Source: Clostridium sp. JN-9
GTDB lineage: Bacteria > Bacillota > Clostridia > Clostridiales > Clostridiaceae
Assembly (NCBI RefSeq): GCF_004103695.1
Contig: NZ_CP035280.1
Span: 806,001 to 870,000, forward strand
Reading direction: 5' to 3'
Length of the DNA stretch: 64,000 nucleotides
Part shown: positions 23,839 through 33,645 of the stretch, one piece after another
How the letters are laid out: every line of letters begins with the position of its first letter
Numbering within the stretch: position 1 is the first letter of the stretch
The notes under the pieces: model-generated
Databases searched by the model: none
Seen by the model: the letters and a program-made list of their open reading frames with translations, nothing else
What the model was told of the DNA's origin: nothing
Program-made: the position numbers and the translations under genes

Positions 23839-25560
23839 TTAACTATTTATTGCATCTAAATATGTTTTACAGCGCTTCTGAAGCTCAGCATGAGTTCCCA
23901 TATCTATAATTCTTCCATTAGCAATAACAATTACATAGTCTGTCCACAAAATCATATCTGGTTTGTGAGATACAACTATGCGTGTTTTGTTTTTTAGCTT
24001 TTTTAGATTTTCTATAATATTTCTTTCAGTGATATTATCAAGGGCTGAAGAAATTTCATCTAAAAGGATGATTTTACTTGAGCTTATAAAACAGCGGGCT
24101 ATACCAACACGTTGTTTCTGACCGCCGGATAAATTTGAGCCTCGCTCTTTCAGCTGAGTATATGAACCATTTGGCAGCTCACAAATAAAATTTAATAAAT
24201 CGCTCATAGCTAATGAGCTTGTAAATAGTTCATCGGTTACACTTTTGCCTAATACTATATTGTCATATATGGAAGAGTTATATATAAAGGTATCTTGAAA
24301 TGCGCAGGTTATTAGTCTGCAGCGATCTTCATTTCTCATATCACTAATATCCATATCACCTATTTTAACTTTACCCTTAGTTGGTACATATAATCCAAGC
24401 AATAATTTTAAAAGGGTAGTTTTACCTGGGCCGCTTTGTCCAATAATTGCAACTGAACTTCCAAATGGAATCTTAAAATTTATATCCTCCAATATATTTT
24501 TAGTTTTATCAAAAGCAAAATTAACATTAGAAACCTCTATATCATAAGTGCTGCTGCCACATAACAAATTCCCATTATAAGCTTTATCAGAGTATGCATT
24601 TTTCATAATTTCATTATATCTTTCAATAACTACCTCAAGGTTTTTAAATACTATTATCTGATTAAATACTTCCATAACACCATTAAATACCGTACCCGAA
24701 TATAATATCATTGCTGTTATATCACCAGGGTTTAATTCATGTGAAAGAGTTTTGTTAATAGCTAGTACCAGGATCACTGAAACCACCACTATGCCAAAAA
24801 AACTTAAAAGCCAAAATACAGCTGAACTTAGAAAATTGGACTTTATTCTTGCGTTTTTCCATTGGTTTTCTAAATCATCATATTTACCTAAAATCCATTT
24901 ACTGCAATTATATACTTTGATTTCTTTAAAGCTTGACACAATCTCCTGTATAAAATCCTTAACAAAACCAGACTTTTCGGCTTCCTTTTTTGAGAGAGCT
25001 TTTTTCTTAGAGGATATTATTTTTGTGAGAATAGCCATACAAGGAATTAATGGTATAAAGGCTAAGGTAATTTCAGCATCAATCTTAAATAAAAAGTAAA
25101 AGGTGAATATTAATGTGGTTAATGACTTGCCAAGCCATGTAATTATATTTATAATTGCTGATACTAATTGACTTATAGCTTCAAATATTCTGGAAACAAA
25201 TTGAGTTGATTGAATCTTTTCGAACTCCGCCATATCCATTTTAATAGTCTCATCCACAGATTTAACTCTAAGTTCACACTCTAAATTACTTGAAATATAC
25301 TCCTGAAGATATTTCCCTAAAATGGTTATGGATAAGCTTATTATTCTAATAAAAACATACATAAGAATCACTTTTTTTACAGAATTAATACTTTCTTCTG
25401 TACTCAATAAGTTTATTATATCCCCTAATAATTTAGTGGGATATACACTTAAAAATGATCCTAAAACAAAAATCAAAAGTAACCACATAAATAAATTTAT
25501 ATTTTTCTTTAATGAACTCTTGAATAGTGGGGAAGAGTTAATAATTTTTATTATTCTCAT
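23839..25560 (-). CDS. ABC transporter, fused permease and ATPase (exporter type)
   Basis: 573 aa half-transporter. Residues ~1-320 carry six membrane helices, and ~345-573 the nucleotide-binding domain. Walker A is GQSGPGKTT, Q-loop FQDTF, signature LSGGQKQRVGIARC, Walker B IILLDEISSALD (Ile where Pro is usual) and switch VVSHKPD. Homodimeric exporters of this class move peptides, lipids or drugs. No precursor peptide, peptidase domain or partner half-transporter is visible nearby, so the cargo is unknown. AGGAG precedes ATG 25560. A small membrane protein follows in the same direction. Confidence 0.88.
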   Translation of the reverse strand: MRIIKIINSSPLFKSSLKKNINLFMWLLLIFVLGSFLSVYPTKLLGDIINLLSTEESINSVKKVILMYVFIRIISLSITILGKYLQEYISSNLECELRVKSVDETIKMDMAEFEKIQSTQFVSRIFEAISQLVSAIINIITWLGKSLTTLIFTFYFLFKIDAEITLAFIPLIPCMAILTKIISSKKKALSKKEAEKSGFVKDFIQEIVSSFKEIKVYNCSKWILGKYDDLENQWKNARIKSNFLSSAVFWLLSFFGIVVVSVILVLAINKTLSHELNPGDITAMILYSGTVFNGVMEVFNQIIVFKNLEVVIERYNEIMKNAYSDKAYNGNLLCGSSTYDIEVSNVNFAFDKTKNILEDINFKIPFGSSVAIIGQSGPGKTTLLKLLLGLYVPTKGKVKIGDMDISDMRNEDRCRLITCAFQDTFIYNSSIYDNIVLGKSVTDELFTSSLAMSDLLNFICELPNGSYTQLKERGSNLSGGQKQRVGIARCFISSSKIILLDEISSALDNITERNIIENLKKLKNKTRIVVSHKPDMILWTDYVIVIANGRIIDMGTHAELQKRCKTYLDAINS

Positions 25561-25714
25561 AGTTTTCTCCTGTATTTTCCTATAAATATTGTAAACATTA
25601 AAACTTTATATGGAATTTTTTCTACTTTTTTACTTAATTAAAGTATAATTTCACTTTTGTGTTTTGTCTAGTATAATATTTCATCAGTTATCAACATTTT
25701 TTTATTTACTTTAT

Positions 25715-25835
25715 TGTTTCTCTGTAAAGAAACTACCTTAACCCTTAGTTCTTACCTCTTAGCTCATCAACTCATAACTTTAAATTGAATACAAGCTCAT
25801 AACTTTCAACTTTAAATTTCCAATTGAATAAGTTT
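25715..25835. repeat. Partial dispersed repeat with heptad tract (inverted)
   Basis: GTTTCT/AGAAAC hairpin followed by CTACCTTAA matches, in reverse, the TAAGGTAG plus hairpin start of the 266-bp repeats. A pyrimidine-rich heptad tract follows (CTTAGTT, CTTACCT, CTTAGCT, CATAACTTT). The remainder of the 25561-25869 gap shows no ORF. Confidence 0.6.
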
Positions 25836-25869
25836 TGTATAAAAAAATATAAATTGGGTAAAATAAAAA

Positions 25870-25898
25870 GGAGGGAATATATGGTATATGTAGAATTA
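25870..25898 (+). promoter_or_regulatory. Sigma-H promoter of the spoIIA operon
   Basis: GGAGGGAAT (25870-25878), 11-base spacer, GTAGAATTA (25890-25898). Compared with the sigma-H consensus RnAGGAwww / RnnGAATww there is one mismatch in the -35 and none in the -10. The first spoIIA codon is 44 bases downstream. No clear Spo0A box was seen. Confidence 0.75.
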
Positions 25899-25941
25899 TA
25901 AGTAATATACCTTTATATTTAAGTGAAAGCGGGGGAAAAGG

Positions 25942-26277
25942 ATGTATTTACAATTTGAGAATAGTTCTGACAAGCTTATAGTTTATATGATGGGAGAACT
26001 AGACCATCACAGTGCTGAAGAGGTTAGAAACAAAATAGATGACAGACTGGATAGGAATGGAATAAAGAATCTTATTCTGGATTTTAGCGGTGTAAGCTTT
26101 ATGGATAGTTCTGGAATAGGTGTGGTTATCGGGAGATATAAAAAGATAAATTCTAATGGGGGAAAATTTTGTATTACTAATGTAGGTGACGGCGTGAAAA
26201 GAGTATTTGAGTTATCCGGTATGTTTAAGATTATTAAATTGTATGATAGTGTTAAAGATGCCATAGATAAAATTTAG
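25942..26277 (+). CDS. spoIIAA: Anti-sigma F factor antagonist SpoIIAA
   Basis: 111 aa STAS-domain protein. In its unphosphorylated form it frees sigma F from SpoIIAB in the forespore. The phosphorylated serine lies in [16 protein letters not shown] (Ser56 here, counterpart of Ser58 in B. subtilis). [16 protein letters not shown] is the usual N-terminal motif. First gene of spoIIAA-spoIIAB-sigF, 13 bases before spoIIAB, behind a sigma-H type promoter. Confidence 0.97.
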   Translation: MYLQFENSSDKLIVYMMGELDHHSAEEVRNKIDDRLDRNGIKNLILDFSGVSFMDSSGIGVVIGRYKKINSNGGKFCITNVGDGVKRVFELSGMFKIIKLYDSVKDAIDKI

Positions 26278-26290
26278 TGGGGGGATAAAA

Positions 26291-26722
26291 ATGTACGATA
26301 ACATGATGAAATTAGAGTTTATGAGCAAATCTCAAAATGAAGGATTTGCAAGAGTTGCTGTGGCTGCATTTGTTTCGCAGCTTGATCCGACAATAGAGGA
26401 ACTTACTGATGTTAAGACAGCAGTTTCCGAGGCTGTTACAAACTGTATAATTCATGGATATGGAAATGATGAAAAAGGTATAGTTAAAATTGAAGCATTT
26501 ATAGAAAATAATGAAACAACAATTATTATTGAAGACAATGGTGTGGGAATAGAGAATGTGGAGGTTGCCAGACAGCCTTTATATACTTCCAGACCGGATC
26601 TTGAAAGGTCTGGAATGGGTTTTACTGTGATGGAAACTTTTATGGATAATCTTATTATAGAATCTGAAAAGGGAAAAGGAACTAAAATCACAATGAAAAA
26701 GATTTTTAAGTCCTTAAGTTAG
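26291..26722 (+). CDS. spoIIAB: Anti-sigma F factor / serine kinase SpoIIAB
   Basis: 143 aa GHKL-type kinase that holds sigma F inactive and phosphorylates SpoIIAA. The N-box is [12 protein letters not shown]1 box [16 protein letters not shown]2 region [14 protein letters not shown], and [11 protein letters not shown] closes the ATP site. Length is standard. GGGGGG precedes the ATG; the stop lies 9 bases before the sigF start codon, so translation is probably coupled. Confidence 0.97.
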   Translation: MYDNMMKLEFMSKSQNEGFARVAVAAFVSQLDPTIEELTDVKTAVSEAVTNCIIHGYGNDEKGIVKIEAFIENNETTIIIEDNGVGIENVEVARQPLYTSRPDLERSGMGFTVMETFMDNLIIESEKGKGTKITMKKIFKSLS

Positions 26723-26731
26723 GTGAAAAAT

Positions 26732-27487
26732 ATGAGGGAAGAAGCTGTAAAAAAAGATGTTTATAACTATGATGAAAATATTAAATTAATATTTTCTGCA
26801 CAAAATGGTGATAAACATGCACTTAATAGGCTGGTTGAAGTTAATTTGCCCTTAGTGTCAGCAATAAGTAAAAAATTTCTTAACAGAGGTTATGAATATG
26901 AGGACATATTTCAGATAGGATCTATGGGATTAATCAAGGCAATTAATAATTTTAATTCAGAATTTAATGTAAAGTTTTCAACTTATGCTGTACCAATGAT
27001 TATGGGTGAAATTAAAAGATTTCTAAGGGACGATGGTATGATAAAGGTAAGCAGAAGTATTAAAAACACAGCTAAAAAGCTTCATTATGATAGGGAGCAG
27101 CTTACCAAAGAATTAAATAGAGAACCAACAATAGAAGAGCTGTCAGGTTTTTCTGGAATATCAGCTGAGGACATTGTATTTGCATCGGAATCCATAAATA
27201 ATCTTCAGTATCTATATGACACTATACATCAGGATGACGGTGCTCCTGTGCTACTTATAGATAAGTTAAGCGAAAACACTGAAGAAAGCGGGGACATGAT
27301 AGACAAACTAGCCTTAAAAGAGGTATTAAATAATCTTGATGGAAAATCAAGAAAAATAATAATGCTGAGATATTTTAAAGACAAAACCCAGGTTCAGGTA
27401 GCAAAAATGCTTGGAATAAGTCAGGTGCAGGTATCAAGAATAGAAAAAAAAGTGCTTAAGACAATGAAACAAAAATTAGAGGGATAG
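26732..27487 (+). CDS. sigF: RNA polymerase sigma factor SigF (forespore)
   Basis: 251 aa sigma-70 family member. Region 2 is RGYEYEDIFQIGSMGLIKAINNFN ... FSTYAVPMIMGEIKRFLRDDGMIKVSR (2.1-2.4), region 3 is LHYDREQLTKELNREPTIEELS, and region 4 is IIMLRYFKDKTQVQVAKMLGISQVQVSRIEKKVL. It drives the first forespore genes once SpoIIAA releases it. AGGTG lies 5 bases before ATG 26732; the GTG at 26723 is inside that site. Last gene of the operon, with a terminator just past the stop. Confidence 0.97.
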   Translation: MREEAVKKDVYNYDENIKLIFSAQNGDKHALNRLVEVNLPLVSAISKKFLNRGYEYEDIFQIGSMGLIKAINNFNSEFNVKFSTYAVPMIMGEIKRFLRDDGMIKVSRSIKNTAKKLHYDREQLTKELNREPTIEELSGFSGISAEDIVFASESINNLQYLYDTIHQDDGAPVLLIDKLSENTEESGDMIDKLALKEVLNNLDGKSRKIIMLRYFKDKTQVQVAKMLGISQVQVSRIEKKVLKTMKQKLEG

Positions 27488-27518
27488 AGTACTCAAAATG
27501 ATGTACTCTGTTTTTTTG
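27486..27518 (+). terminator. Terminator of the spoIIA operon
   Basis: AGAGTAC (27486-27492) and GTACTCT (27503-27509), then G and seven T. The first arm overlaps the sigF stop codon. It separates spoIIA from spoVA. Confidence 0.85.
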
Positions 27519-27574
27519 TTTAAAAAATAAAATTATGTATACACTATATTTAGAAAATAAAAAGAGGTGGGTTA

Positions 27575-28030
27575 ATGGATAGCGATGAGTACAAGATAAA
27601 AAAGAAATTTAAGAAAATTTCAAAGGAAGCAGAGCCAAAAACAAAAACAGTAAAAAATTGCTTTAATGCTTTTATAGTTGGGGGCCTCATTTGTGATATA
27701 GGGCAGTTTTTCAATAATATTTATTTAAATTTCGGTGTACCAAAAGATGATGTTGGCACATATGTGTCTATTACCATGGTATTTTTAGGGGCACTTTTAA
27801 CAGGAATGGGAATCTATGATAAAATTGCAGATTTTGCAGGAGCAGGTACAGTAGTACCCATAACAGGGTTTTCCAATTCAATAGTATCACCAGCCATGGA
27901 ATTTAAAAAAGAAGGATTTGTATTTGGAGTTGGTGCAAAAATGTTTACTATAGCCGGTCCTGTACTTGTATATGGAATAAGCTCATCAGTAGTTGTAGGA
28001 ATAATTTATTTTTTAATTACTAAATTATAA
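27575..28030 (+). CDS. spoVAC: Stage V sporulation protein AC
   Basis: 151 aa, three or four membrane helices, SpoVAC family: GLICDIGQFFNNIYLNFG, ITMVFLGALLTGMGIYDKIADFAGAGTVVPITGFSNSIVSPAMEFKKEGFVFGVGAKMFTIAGPVLVYG. In the spore inner membrane it forms the channel for Ca-dipicolinate uptake and release and behaves as mechanosensitive in B. subtilis. A soluble basic N-terminus of ~25 residues is normal. First gene of spoVACDE; I could not identify a convincing sigma-G promoter in the ~55 bases after the sigF terminator. Confidence 0.96.
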   Translation: MDSDEYKIKKKFKKISKEAEPKTKTVKNCFNAFIVGGLICDIGQFFNNIYLNFGVPKDDVGTYVSITMVFLGALLTGMGIYDKIADFAGAGTVVPITGFSNSIVSPAMEFKKEGFVFGVGAKMFTIAGPVLVYGISSSVVVGIIYFLITKL

Positions 28031-28068
28031 AGCAAGCTTGTATATTGATCAGTTAAGGATGTGAAAAT

Positions 28069-29076
28069 ATGAATAAAAGAGTAGGAAAACAAACTTTAAG
28101 GCTTGACAGTAATCCTAAGATTATAGCCACTTCAAGTATTGTTGGTCCAAAGGAAGGAGACGGACCATTAAAAAATTATTTTGACACTATATTGCAGGAT
28201 GATTTAAATGGTAAAGATTCCTTTGAGAAAGCAGAAAGCAATATGCTTTATAATGCAGTTAAAGATAGTATAAATAAAGCTAATTTAAAGGAAAGTGATA
28301 TTGATTTTTTACTGGCAGGAGATTTACTCAACCAGATTGCTTCCTCCAGCTTTGCTGCAAGAGATATGGATATTCCCTTTATAGGATTGTATGGTGCCTG
28401 TTCAACCATGACAGAATCATTAAGTATAGCATCCATACTAATGGATGGAGGCTTTGCTAATTATGTTATAGCTGCAACATCATCTCATTTTTCTTCAGCA
28501 GAGAGACAGTTTAGATTTCCATTAGAATTTGGAAGCCAGAGAACGCCTTCAGCACAATGGACTGTAACTGGAGCAGGTGCTATGCTTCTAGGGAAACAAG
28601 GTAACTTTCCAGGTATAACATATGTTACCATTGGCAAGGTAAAGGATTATGGCGTAACTGATGCAAATAATATGGGAGGTGCAATGGCTCCAGCTGCAGT
28701 GGATACTATTTTAGCTCATTTTCATGATACTGGAAGATCACCTTCGGATTATGATTTAATTGCATCTGGAGATCTAGGCAAGGTTGGCAGGGAAATTACA
28801 CAAAAACTGCTTATGGAAAAGGGCATAGATGTTTCAAAAGTTTATATAGATTGCGGTGAAGAAATATTTGATAATGAAAGGCAGGGAACAAATTCCGGGG
28901 GAAGCGGATGCGGATGCTCTGCAGCAGTTGATTGCGGATATATTTATAAAAATATGTTAAATGGTAAATTTAAAAAGGTGCTATTGATTTCTACTGGCGC
29001 ACTACTTAGTACCATATCATCATTACAGGGAGAAAGTATACCAGGAATTGCTCATGCAGTAAGTATTGAATTTTAA
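28069..29076 (+). CDS. spoVAD: Stage V sporulation protein AD
   Basis: 335 aa thiolase-fold protein that binds dipicolinic acid and works with SpoVAC/E at the spore inner membrane. Typical blocks are IVGPKEGDGPL near the start, GLYGACSTMTESLSIA (thiolase-like nucleophile loop), TSSHFSSAERQFRFPLEFGSQRTPSAQWTVTGAGA, ASGDLGKVGREIT and the C-terminal GGSGCGCSA. 38 bases after spoVAC and 27 before spoVAE, in one operon. Confidence 0.97.
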   Translation: MNKRVGKQTLRLDSNPKIIATSSIVGPKEGDGPLKNYFDTILQDDLNGKDSFEKAESNMLYNAVKDSINKANLKESDIDFLLAGDLLNQIASSSFAARDMDIPFIGLYGACSTMTESLSIASILMDGGFANYVIAATSSHFSSAERQFRFPLEFGSQRTPSAQWTVTGAGAMLLGKQGNFPGITYVTIGKVKDYGVTDANNMGGAMAPAAVDTILAHFHDTGRSPSDYDLIASGDLGKVGREITQKLLMEKGIDVSKVYIDCGEEIFDNERQGTNSGGSGCGCSAAVDCGYIYKNMLNGKFKKVLLISTGALLSTISSLQGESIPGIAHAVSIEF

Positions 29077-29103
29077 ATTAATAACACAAGGAGATGCTTA
29101 TTT

Positions 29104-29463
29104 ATGACAGATTACATTATGTCATTTATTGTTGGAGGAATAATATGCGTTATTGCACAAATACTTATGGATAAAACAAAATTTACTCCTGCAAGGATAT
29201 TAGTAAACTTTGTAACAATTGGAGTATTCCTTGGAGCTTTGAACATATATGATGTGGTGGTAAAGTACGGTAAGGCTGGTGCTACAGTACCACTTCCGGG
29301 GTTTGGGTACACCCTTGCAAAAGCTGCAATAAAGGAGGTAAACAGTAAAGGAATAATGGGTGCCTTTACTGGTGGTATAAAAGGAGCTGCCGGAGGGATT
29401 ACTGCAGCTATAATATTTGGTTATTTAATGGCTATCTTATTTAACCCTAAAACCAAGAAATAA
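29104..29463 (+). CDS. spoVAE: Stage V sporulation protein AE (SpoVAE/SpoVAEb)
   Basis: 119 aa membrane protein: FIVGGIICVIAQILMDKTKFTPARILVNFVTIGVFLGALNIYDVVVKYGKAGATVPLPGFGYTLAKAA matches SpoVAE, whose topology resembles that of SpoVAC. With SpoVAC and SpoVAD it forms the minimal SpoVA set seen in clostridia. SpoVAA, AB and AF are not present here. Last gene of the operon; a bidirectional terminator follows. Confidence 0.95.
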   Translation: MTDYIMSFIVGGIICVIAQILMDKTKFTPARILVNFVTIGVFLGALNIYDVVVKYGKAGATVPLPGFGYTLAKAAIKEVNSKGIMGAFTGGIKGAAGGITAAIIFGYLMAILFNPKTKK

Positions 29464-29469
29464 AATAAA

Positions 29470-29500
29470 CCAAAATGCATTGTACATTTTGGCTTATTTT
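29470..29500. terminator. Bidirectional terminator between spoVAE and the PBP gene
   Basis: CCAAAATG and CATTTTGG pair; T-rich tracts lie on both sides (TTATTTTTG on +, TTTATTTTA on -). Confidence 0.8.
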
Positions 29501-29506
29501 TGCATA

Positions 29507-31993
29507 TTATTTTTTCTTATTATTTATAACACCTGTGGCATCACCAGTGTTATTGCCGTTATTTTGATCTCCAGGAGGATTCACCGGATGGTCAACTGGA
29601 GGGTTCACCGGAGGATTTCCAGGAGTTGTACCTGGTGAAGTTTCACCGGTTTTAGCTGGTGGCGCAGGCACTTCTGGTAATGCTGACACTGTATCATCAG
29701 TTAAGGATGGCACTACATACTGCTGATCAGAAACTGGATGAATTGGTGTATAATCACGCTTTATAAATACTCTGGATTCAATTAAACCCGATGGTGTTGC
29801 TTCAGTAGCAAGTTTACCATTTAGTTTATTTACCTTTGCTTCCACATGTATATCACATAATGAAGTTGGGACTGTACCAGCTATAAACATTTCTGAAATA
29901 TCCTGTGATCCCCTAGGATCTCTGGCACATAAATCTGTAGGAACTTTTCCTGATTCTTTACATATGGTTGCAGTAACAATTCCATTAGGCATTGCTACAT
30001 CTTTTGGACTTAAGTCCTTGTGTGCAGATTTCATAATTTTACCCCATATGTCTGCAGCATAGGAACTTGTAATTCCAGTGTCAGAATAGTCATCATTACC
30101 TATCCACACTGCAGCTGAATAATAAGGAGTTAATCCACAGAACCATAAATTTTTTGAATCAGTAGATGTACCGGTTTTTCCTCTTACAGGCATAGTTCCA
30201 AAGTTTGCACCTGGACCTGTTCCTCCAGGACTAACTGGACCTTTTAATAAATCATAAACTAAATATGCAGCCTGAGGGGATATTACTGATTTTGTCTGAG
30301 GCTTGCTCTCAAGAATAACTTTACCGCTTTTATCAACAACCTTTGTATACATTCTTGCATAAGTATAAGTACCGTTATTACCGAAAACACCATATGCCTG
30401 AGCCATTGTTAAAGGATTTGTACCTTTGTATTCGCCATTATCCAACTGTCCTAAAGCAATGGCTGATATACTTCCTTCATCTGTTTTATCAATTTGAAGG
30501 CCATATTTTTTACCATATTCTACTCCAGTATTAATGCCGATTTCATTTTCCAGTTTTAAAGCATATATATTTACTGATCTCATTATAGCTTCTCTCATGG
30601 TTATATAACCAGTAAAGCCTGCTGGGCTGTTTTGGGGGTCATAGTTTGCACCATTATTCATTTTTCGTCCAAGTTCAGGAGTCAATGGGGCATCGTCCAA
30701 TACAGTGCCAGGAGTAGCCTTTTTTGAATCCAATGCAGGGCTGTAAACTGTAAGAGGCTTAATGCTTGAACCTGGTGCCCTCAGGAAATCATTAGAAGCA
30801 GCTCTGTTATATGAACGGGCAGGCTGCTGACCCCTTCCACCTATAATTGCCTTTACTTCACCTGTATGATAATCCATAATTACAGCAGCTGCCTGAGGCT
30901 GCACTAGGTTGTTCTTGTTTGTTCTGGTTACAATATTATCTATGGTTGACTGGGTACTATTTTGAATATCCATATCCATTGCTGTGTTAATCTTTAAACC
31001 GCCGTACATTAATAATTTGTCTATTTCACTATCTGTATAGTGGTATTGACTTTTTAAATCATTTTTAACCTGGTTTATTGCGGGAATTGAATACCATTCA
31101 TAATTTAATCTGTTTTTATTTAATGAAGTAATGGACAATCCCAGCTTATTATTTATTAAATCATTAATACATTGATCATACTGCTGTTTTGAGATGTTGC
31201 CATTTTCATACATCTTATGTAAAACAGTTTTGGTCCTGTTAACGTAATAAATAGAAGAAGTATTCTTATGTGCTGCCATATCGTCAGCATTCTTTTTTGA
31301 TACCGCAGATGAATAGAATGAAGAAGGACTTTGAGCAACTCCGGCAATGAAAGCGCATTGTAATAAATTTAAGTCTTTTGCACTTTTATTGAAATATTGA
31401 TTTGCTGCTGACTCAACTCCATATGCATTTCCACCAACATTAATAGTATTCATATAAGCTTCTAAAATCTGATCTTTGGATAAATGCTTCTCCAATTGTA
31501 CTGCGAGATACATTTCCTGAAGCTTTCTTTTAATTGTCACTTCATTTGAAAGCACAGTATTTTTTAATAACTGCTGTGTAATAGTAGAAGCACCCTGAAC
31601 ACCAGTCTGTTTTGTTATCTTATTTTTTATATCTATATAAATAACTCCAGTAATACGCTTTATGTCTATTCCGTTATGTTTATAGAATCTTTCATCTTCT
31701 ATGGATACAAATGCATTTTTTAAATCCTGAGGCATATCCTTATAAGGAATTACAGTTCTGTTTTGATCTGTAGAAACTATATCCATAAACTTTCCATTTG
31801 CAGCATAAAGTACAGAAGGTTCATTTAGGGATAATATCTGGTTTACATCAAGCGGCGGAGCTGTTTTAATAATTGCCAGACCAATTCCAACGCCTGCTAC
31901 AGCACAAAATGATATTAAAATAATAATGATAACTAAAAATATCTTTAAAAATCTAAAACGATGTTTTTTCTTTCTGGTTTTAGCTTTAGCCAT
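29507..31993 (-). CDS. Class A penicillin-binding protein (PBP1A-like)
   Basis: 828 aa bifunctional peptidoglycan synthase. A short basic cytoplasmic segment and one membrane helix are followed by a GT51 glycosyltransferase domain ([49 protein letters not shown]) and a transpeptidase domain (SxxK in PGSSIKPL, SxN in MRSVNIY, KTGT in GKTGTSTD). The last ~60 residues are rich in Pro and Gly ([12 protein letters not shown]...), a tail common in clostridial PBP1A. AAGGAGG sets ATG 31993; the reading frame upstream has no ribosome site. Convergent with spoVACDE. Confidence 0.95.
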   Translation of the reverse strand: MAKAKTRKKKHRFRFLKIFLVIIIILISFCAVAGVGIGLAIIKTAPPLDVNQILSLNEPSVLYAANGKFMDIVSTDQNRTVIPYKDMPQDLKNAFVSIEDERFYKHNGIDIKRITGVIYIDIKNKITKQTGVQGASTITQQLLKNTVLSNEVTIKRKLQEMYLAVQLEKHLSKDQILEAYMNTINVGGNAYGVESAANQYFNKSAKDLNLLQCAFIAGVAQSPSSFYSSAVSKKNADDMAAHKNTSSIYYVNRTKTVLHKMYENGNISKQQYDQCINDLINNKLGLSITSLNKNRLNYEWYSIPAINQVKNDLKSQYHYTDSEIDKLLMYGGLKINTAMDMDIQNSTQSTIDNIVTRTNKNNLVQPQAAAVIMDYHTGEVKAIIGGRGQQPARSYNRAASNDFLRAPGSSIKPLTVYSPALDSKKATPGTVLDDAPLTPELGRKMNNGANYDPQNSPAGFTGYITMREAIMRSVNIYALKLENEIGINTGVEYGKKYGLQIDKTDEGSISAIALGQLDNGEYKGTNPLTMAQAYGVFGNNGTYTYARMYTKVVDKSGKVILESKPQTKSVISPQAAYLVYDLLKGPVSPGGTGPGANFGTMPVRGKTGTSTDSKNLWFCGLTPYYSAAVWIGNDDYSDTGITSSYAADIWGKIMKSAHKDLSPKDVAMPNGIVTATICKESGKVPTDLCARDPRGSQDISEMFIAGTVPTSLCDIHVEAKVNKLNGKLATEATPSGLIESRVFIKRDYTPIHPVSDQQYVVPSLTDDTVSALPEVPAPPAKTGETSPGTTPGNPPVNPPVDHPVNPPGDQNNGNNTGDATGVINNKKK

Positions 31994-32238
31994 TATCTTT
32001 CCTCCTTGACACAAAAAAATTGTCAACTTTAAAATATTATATCATATTATCTTTTATATATAAAATAAATTGATAATGCCAATACTTAGCAAAGAATGTA
32101 TCATGTAATAATACAATACTTATAAATAATATTGTACCATTAATTACCATAATATACATTAATATTATGGCATTTTATTATTTTATTTTACGAATAGTCA
32201 TATAAATAATATATAACAATATGAGGAAGTGATATTTT

Positions 32239-32928
32239 ATTTCATATAATAAATTAAAATACAAAAAAAGCAAGGCTAATAAAATAGGTTTTGGATTAAA
32301 GCTGCTATTATTATTTTTTTTAATTATAATAGTGTTTAATATTTTCATCTATGCCTTTGATAAAATTATTATATCAAATGTGTTAGATGTAGCAGAAAAA
32401 GAGGCAAAAGGAAAAGTAAACAACATAGTAAATAATGTAATTTTAAAAGAGTATTCTAAGCAGTTCAATTATGATGAAATAATTAAAGTTGAAAAGGACA
32501 ATGAGGGGAATATAAATTTATTAAAAGCTGATACATTAAAAATGAATAAAATTGCCTGCGATGTATCTTTGGATGCAGGAGAAGAAATAAGAAAGATGGG
32601 ATCAATGGGAGTAAAGATACCAATAGGGTACATTTCAAAAAACAATATTCTGGCACAATACGGCCCTAAGATTACAATGAAAGTTCAGCCTGTGGGATAT
32701 ACTGAAACCAAATATTTATCAAAGTTTGAAAGTGCAGGGATAAACCAATGCAGACACAAGATTTATGTGCAGGTTAAGACTAATATAAGAATATTTCTGC
32801 CCTTTAGGAATAGAGATATAGAAGTGATAAATGAAGTCCCAATTTCAGAAACCATTATTGTAGGAAAGGTGCCTCAGACTGCAATACAATTTGGTGAAGA
32901 TAGTAATGGATTTAAGTTAAAAAATTAA
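32239..32928 (+). CDS. yunB: Sporulation protein YunB
   Basis: About 229 aa if read from an ATT at 32239. The frame is open from 32233 and encodes a basic stretch (YNKLKYKKSKANK) then a membrane helix (LLLLFFLIIIVFNIFIYAF) before the conserved YunB body: KVNNIVNNVI, MNKIACDVSLDAGEEIRKMGSMGVKIPIGYISKNNILAQYGPKI, INQCRHKIYVQVKTNIRIFLPF. The first standard start is GTG 32332, which would cut the helix and has no ribosome site. AGGAAGTG at 32224-32231 is ideally placed for ATT 32239, so non-canonical AUU initiation is likely. YunB is a sigma-E-controlled mother-cell protein in B. subtilis with poorly defined function. Confidence 0.8.
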   Translation: MSYNKLKYKKSKANKIGFGLKLLLLFFLIIIVFNIFIYAFDKIIISNVLDVAEKEAKGKVNNIVNNVILKEYSKQFNYDEIIKVEKDNEGNINLLKADTLKMNKIACDVSLDAGEEIRKMGSMGVKIPIGYISKNNILAQYGPKITMKVQPVGYTETKYLSKFESAGINQCRHKIYVQVKTNIRIFLPFRNRDIEVINEVPISETIIVGKVPQTAIQFGEDSNGFKLKN

Positions 32929-32958
32929 TGCTGATAACTTAAAAATAAGTTATCAGCA
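32929..32958. terminator. Bidirectional terminator between yunB and hpt
   Basis: TGCTGATAACTT (32929-32940) and AAGTTATCAGCA (32947-32958), a perfect 12-bp stem between two convergent genes. Confidence 0.75.
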
Positions 32959-32969
32959 ATGTATAAAAG

Positions 32970-33497
32970 CTATTTTTCTTCCCAATTAAATACATATGGT
33001 ACATTTCTATAATAATCACCATAATTTAAACCATACCCAACTACAAAAACATCAGGAATGTGGAAGCAGCAATAATCTGGTGTTAGATCTAGTTTTCTTC
33101 TTTCAGGCTTATCCAATAAGACGCAGGACTTTACTGATCCGGCTTTAAGAGATTTTACATGATTTATTACAAAATTCATTGTTATGCCTGTATCCACTAT
33201 ATCATCAACAACAAGTACATCGTAACCTTCAATATCATCTGGTATATCATTTATAATTTTAACTTTTCCAGAAGATGTTTCGTTGTCACCATAACTTGAA
33301 GTTGTCATAAAACCAATTTTAACTGGAATATTTATGCTTCTTACTAAATCAGCTGCATAAATAAAACTTCCTCTTAGCAGTGATAGAACATATAAATTTT
33401 TTCCATTATAGTCTTTTGAAATTTCTGCACCTAATTCTGAAACTCTTGCCTGAATCCGTTCTTTAGTAATAAGTATATTTTCTTTCTTATCCTCCAT
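32970..33497 (-). CDS. hpt: Hypoxanthine phosphoribosyltransferase
   Basis: 175 aa purine salvage enzyme that makes IMP/GMP from hypoxanthine/guanine and PRPP. LYVLSLLRGSFIYAADLVR holds the first PRPP loop, MTTSSYGDN the flexible loop, and VLVVDDIVDTGITM is the PRPP-binding motif. DKPERRK and PDVFVVGYGLNYGDYYRNVPYV close the active site. GGAGG precedes ATG 33497. Monocistronic, divergent from hflX. Confidence 0.96.
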   Translation of the reverse strand: MEDKKENILITKERIQARVSELGAEISKDYNGKNLYVLSLLRGSFIYAADLVRSINIPVKIGFMTTSSYGDNETSSGKVKIINDIPDDIEGYDVLVVDDIVDTGITMNFVINHVKSLKAGSVKSCVLLDKPERRKLDLTPDYCCFHIPDVFVVGYGLNYGDYYRNVPYVFNWEEK

Positions 33498-33645
33498 TAA
33501 TATGCCTCCACGTATTTATATTTACAATATTGTTATAATAGTATAAAATAATATGAAAGTTGTCAAGTATATTGAAAATTCTACATTTATATAAACATAT
33601 GAACTTTTAGTTAAAAAACCTATAAATGAAAGTGAGAGAGAATTT

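Noticed and set aside
23839-25560. Bacteriocin export locus
   Set aside because: There is no peptidase domain in the exporter and no double-glycine leader peptide gene nearby.
27519-27575. Sigma-G promoter before spoVAC
   Set aside because: A sigma-G promoter is expected here, but no pair of -35/-10 boxes with correct spacing was convincing by eye.
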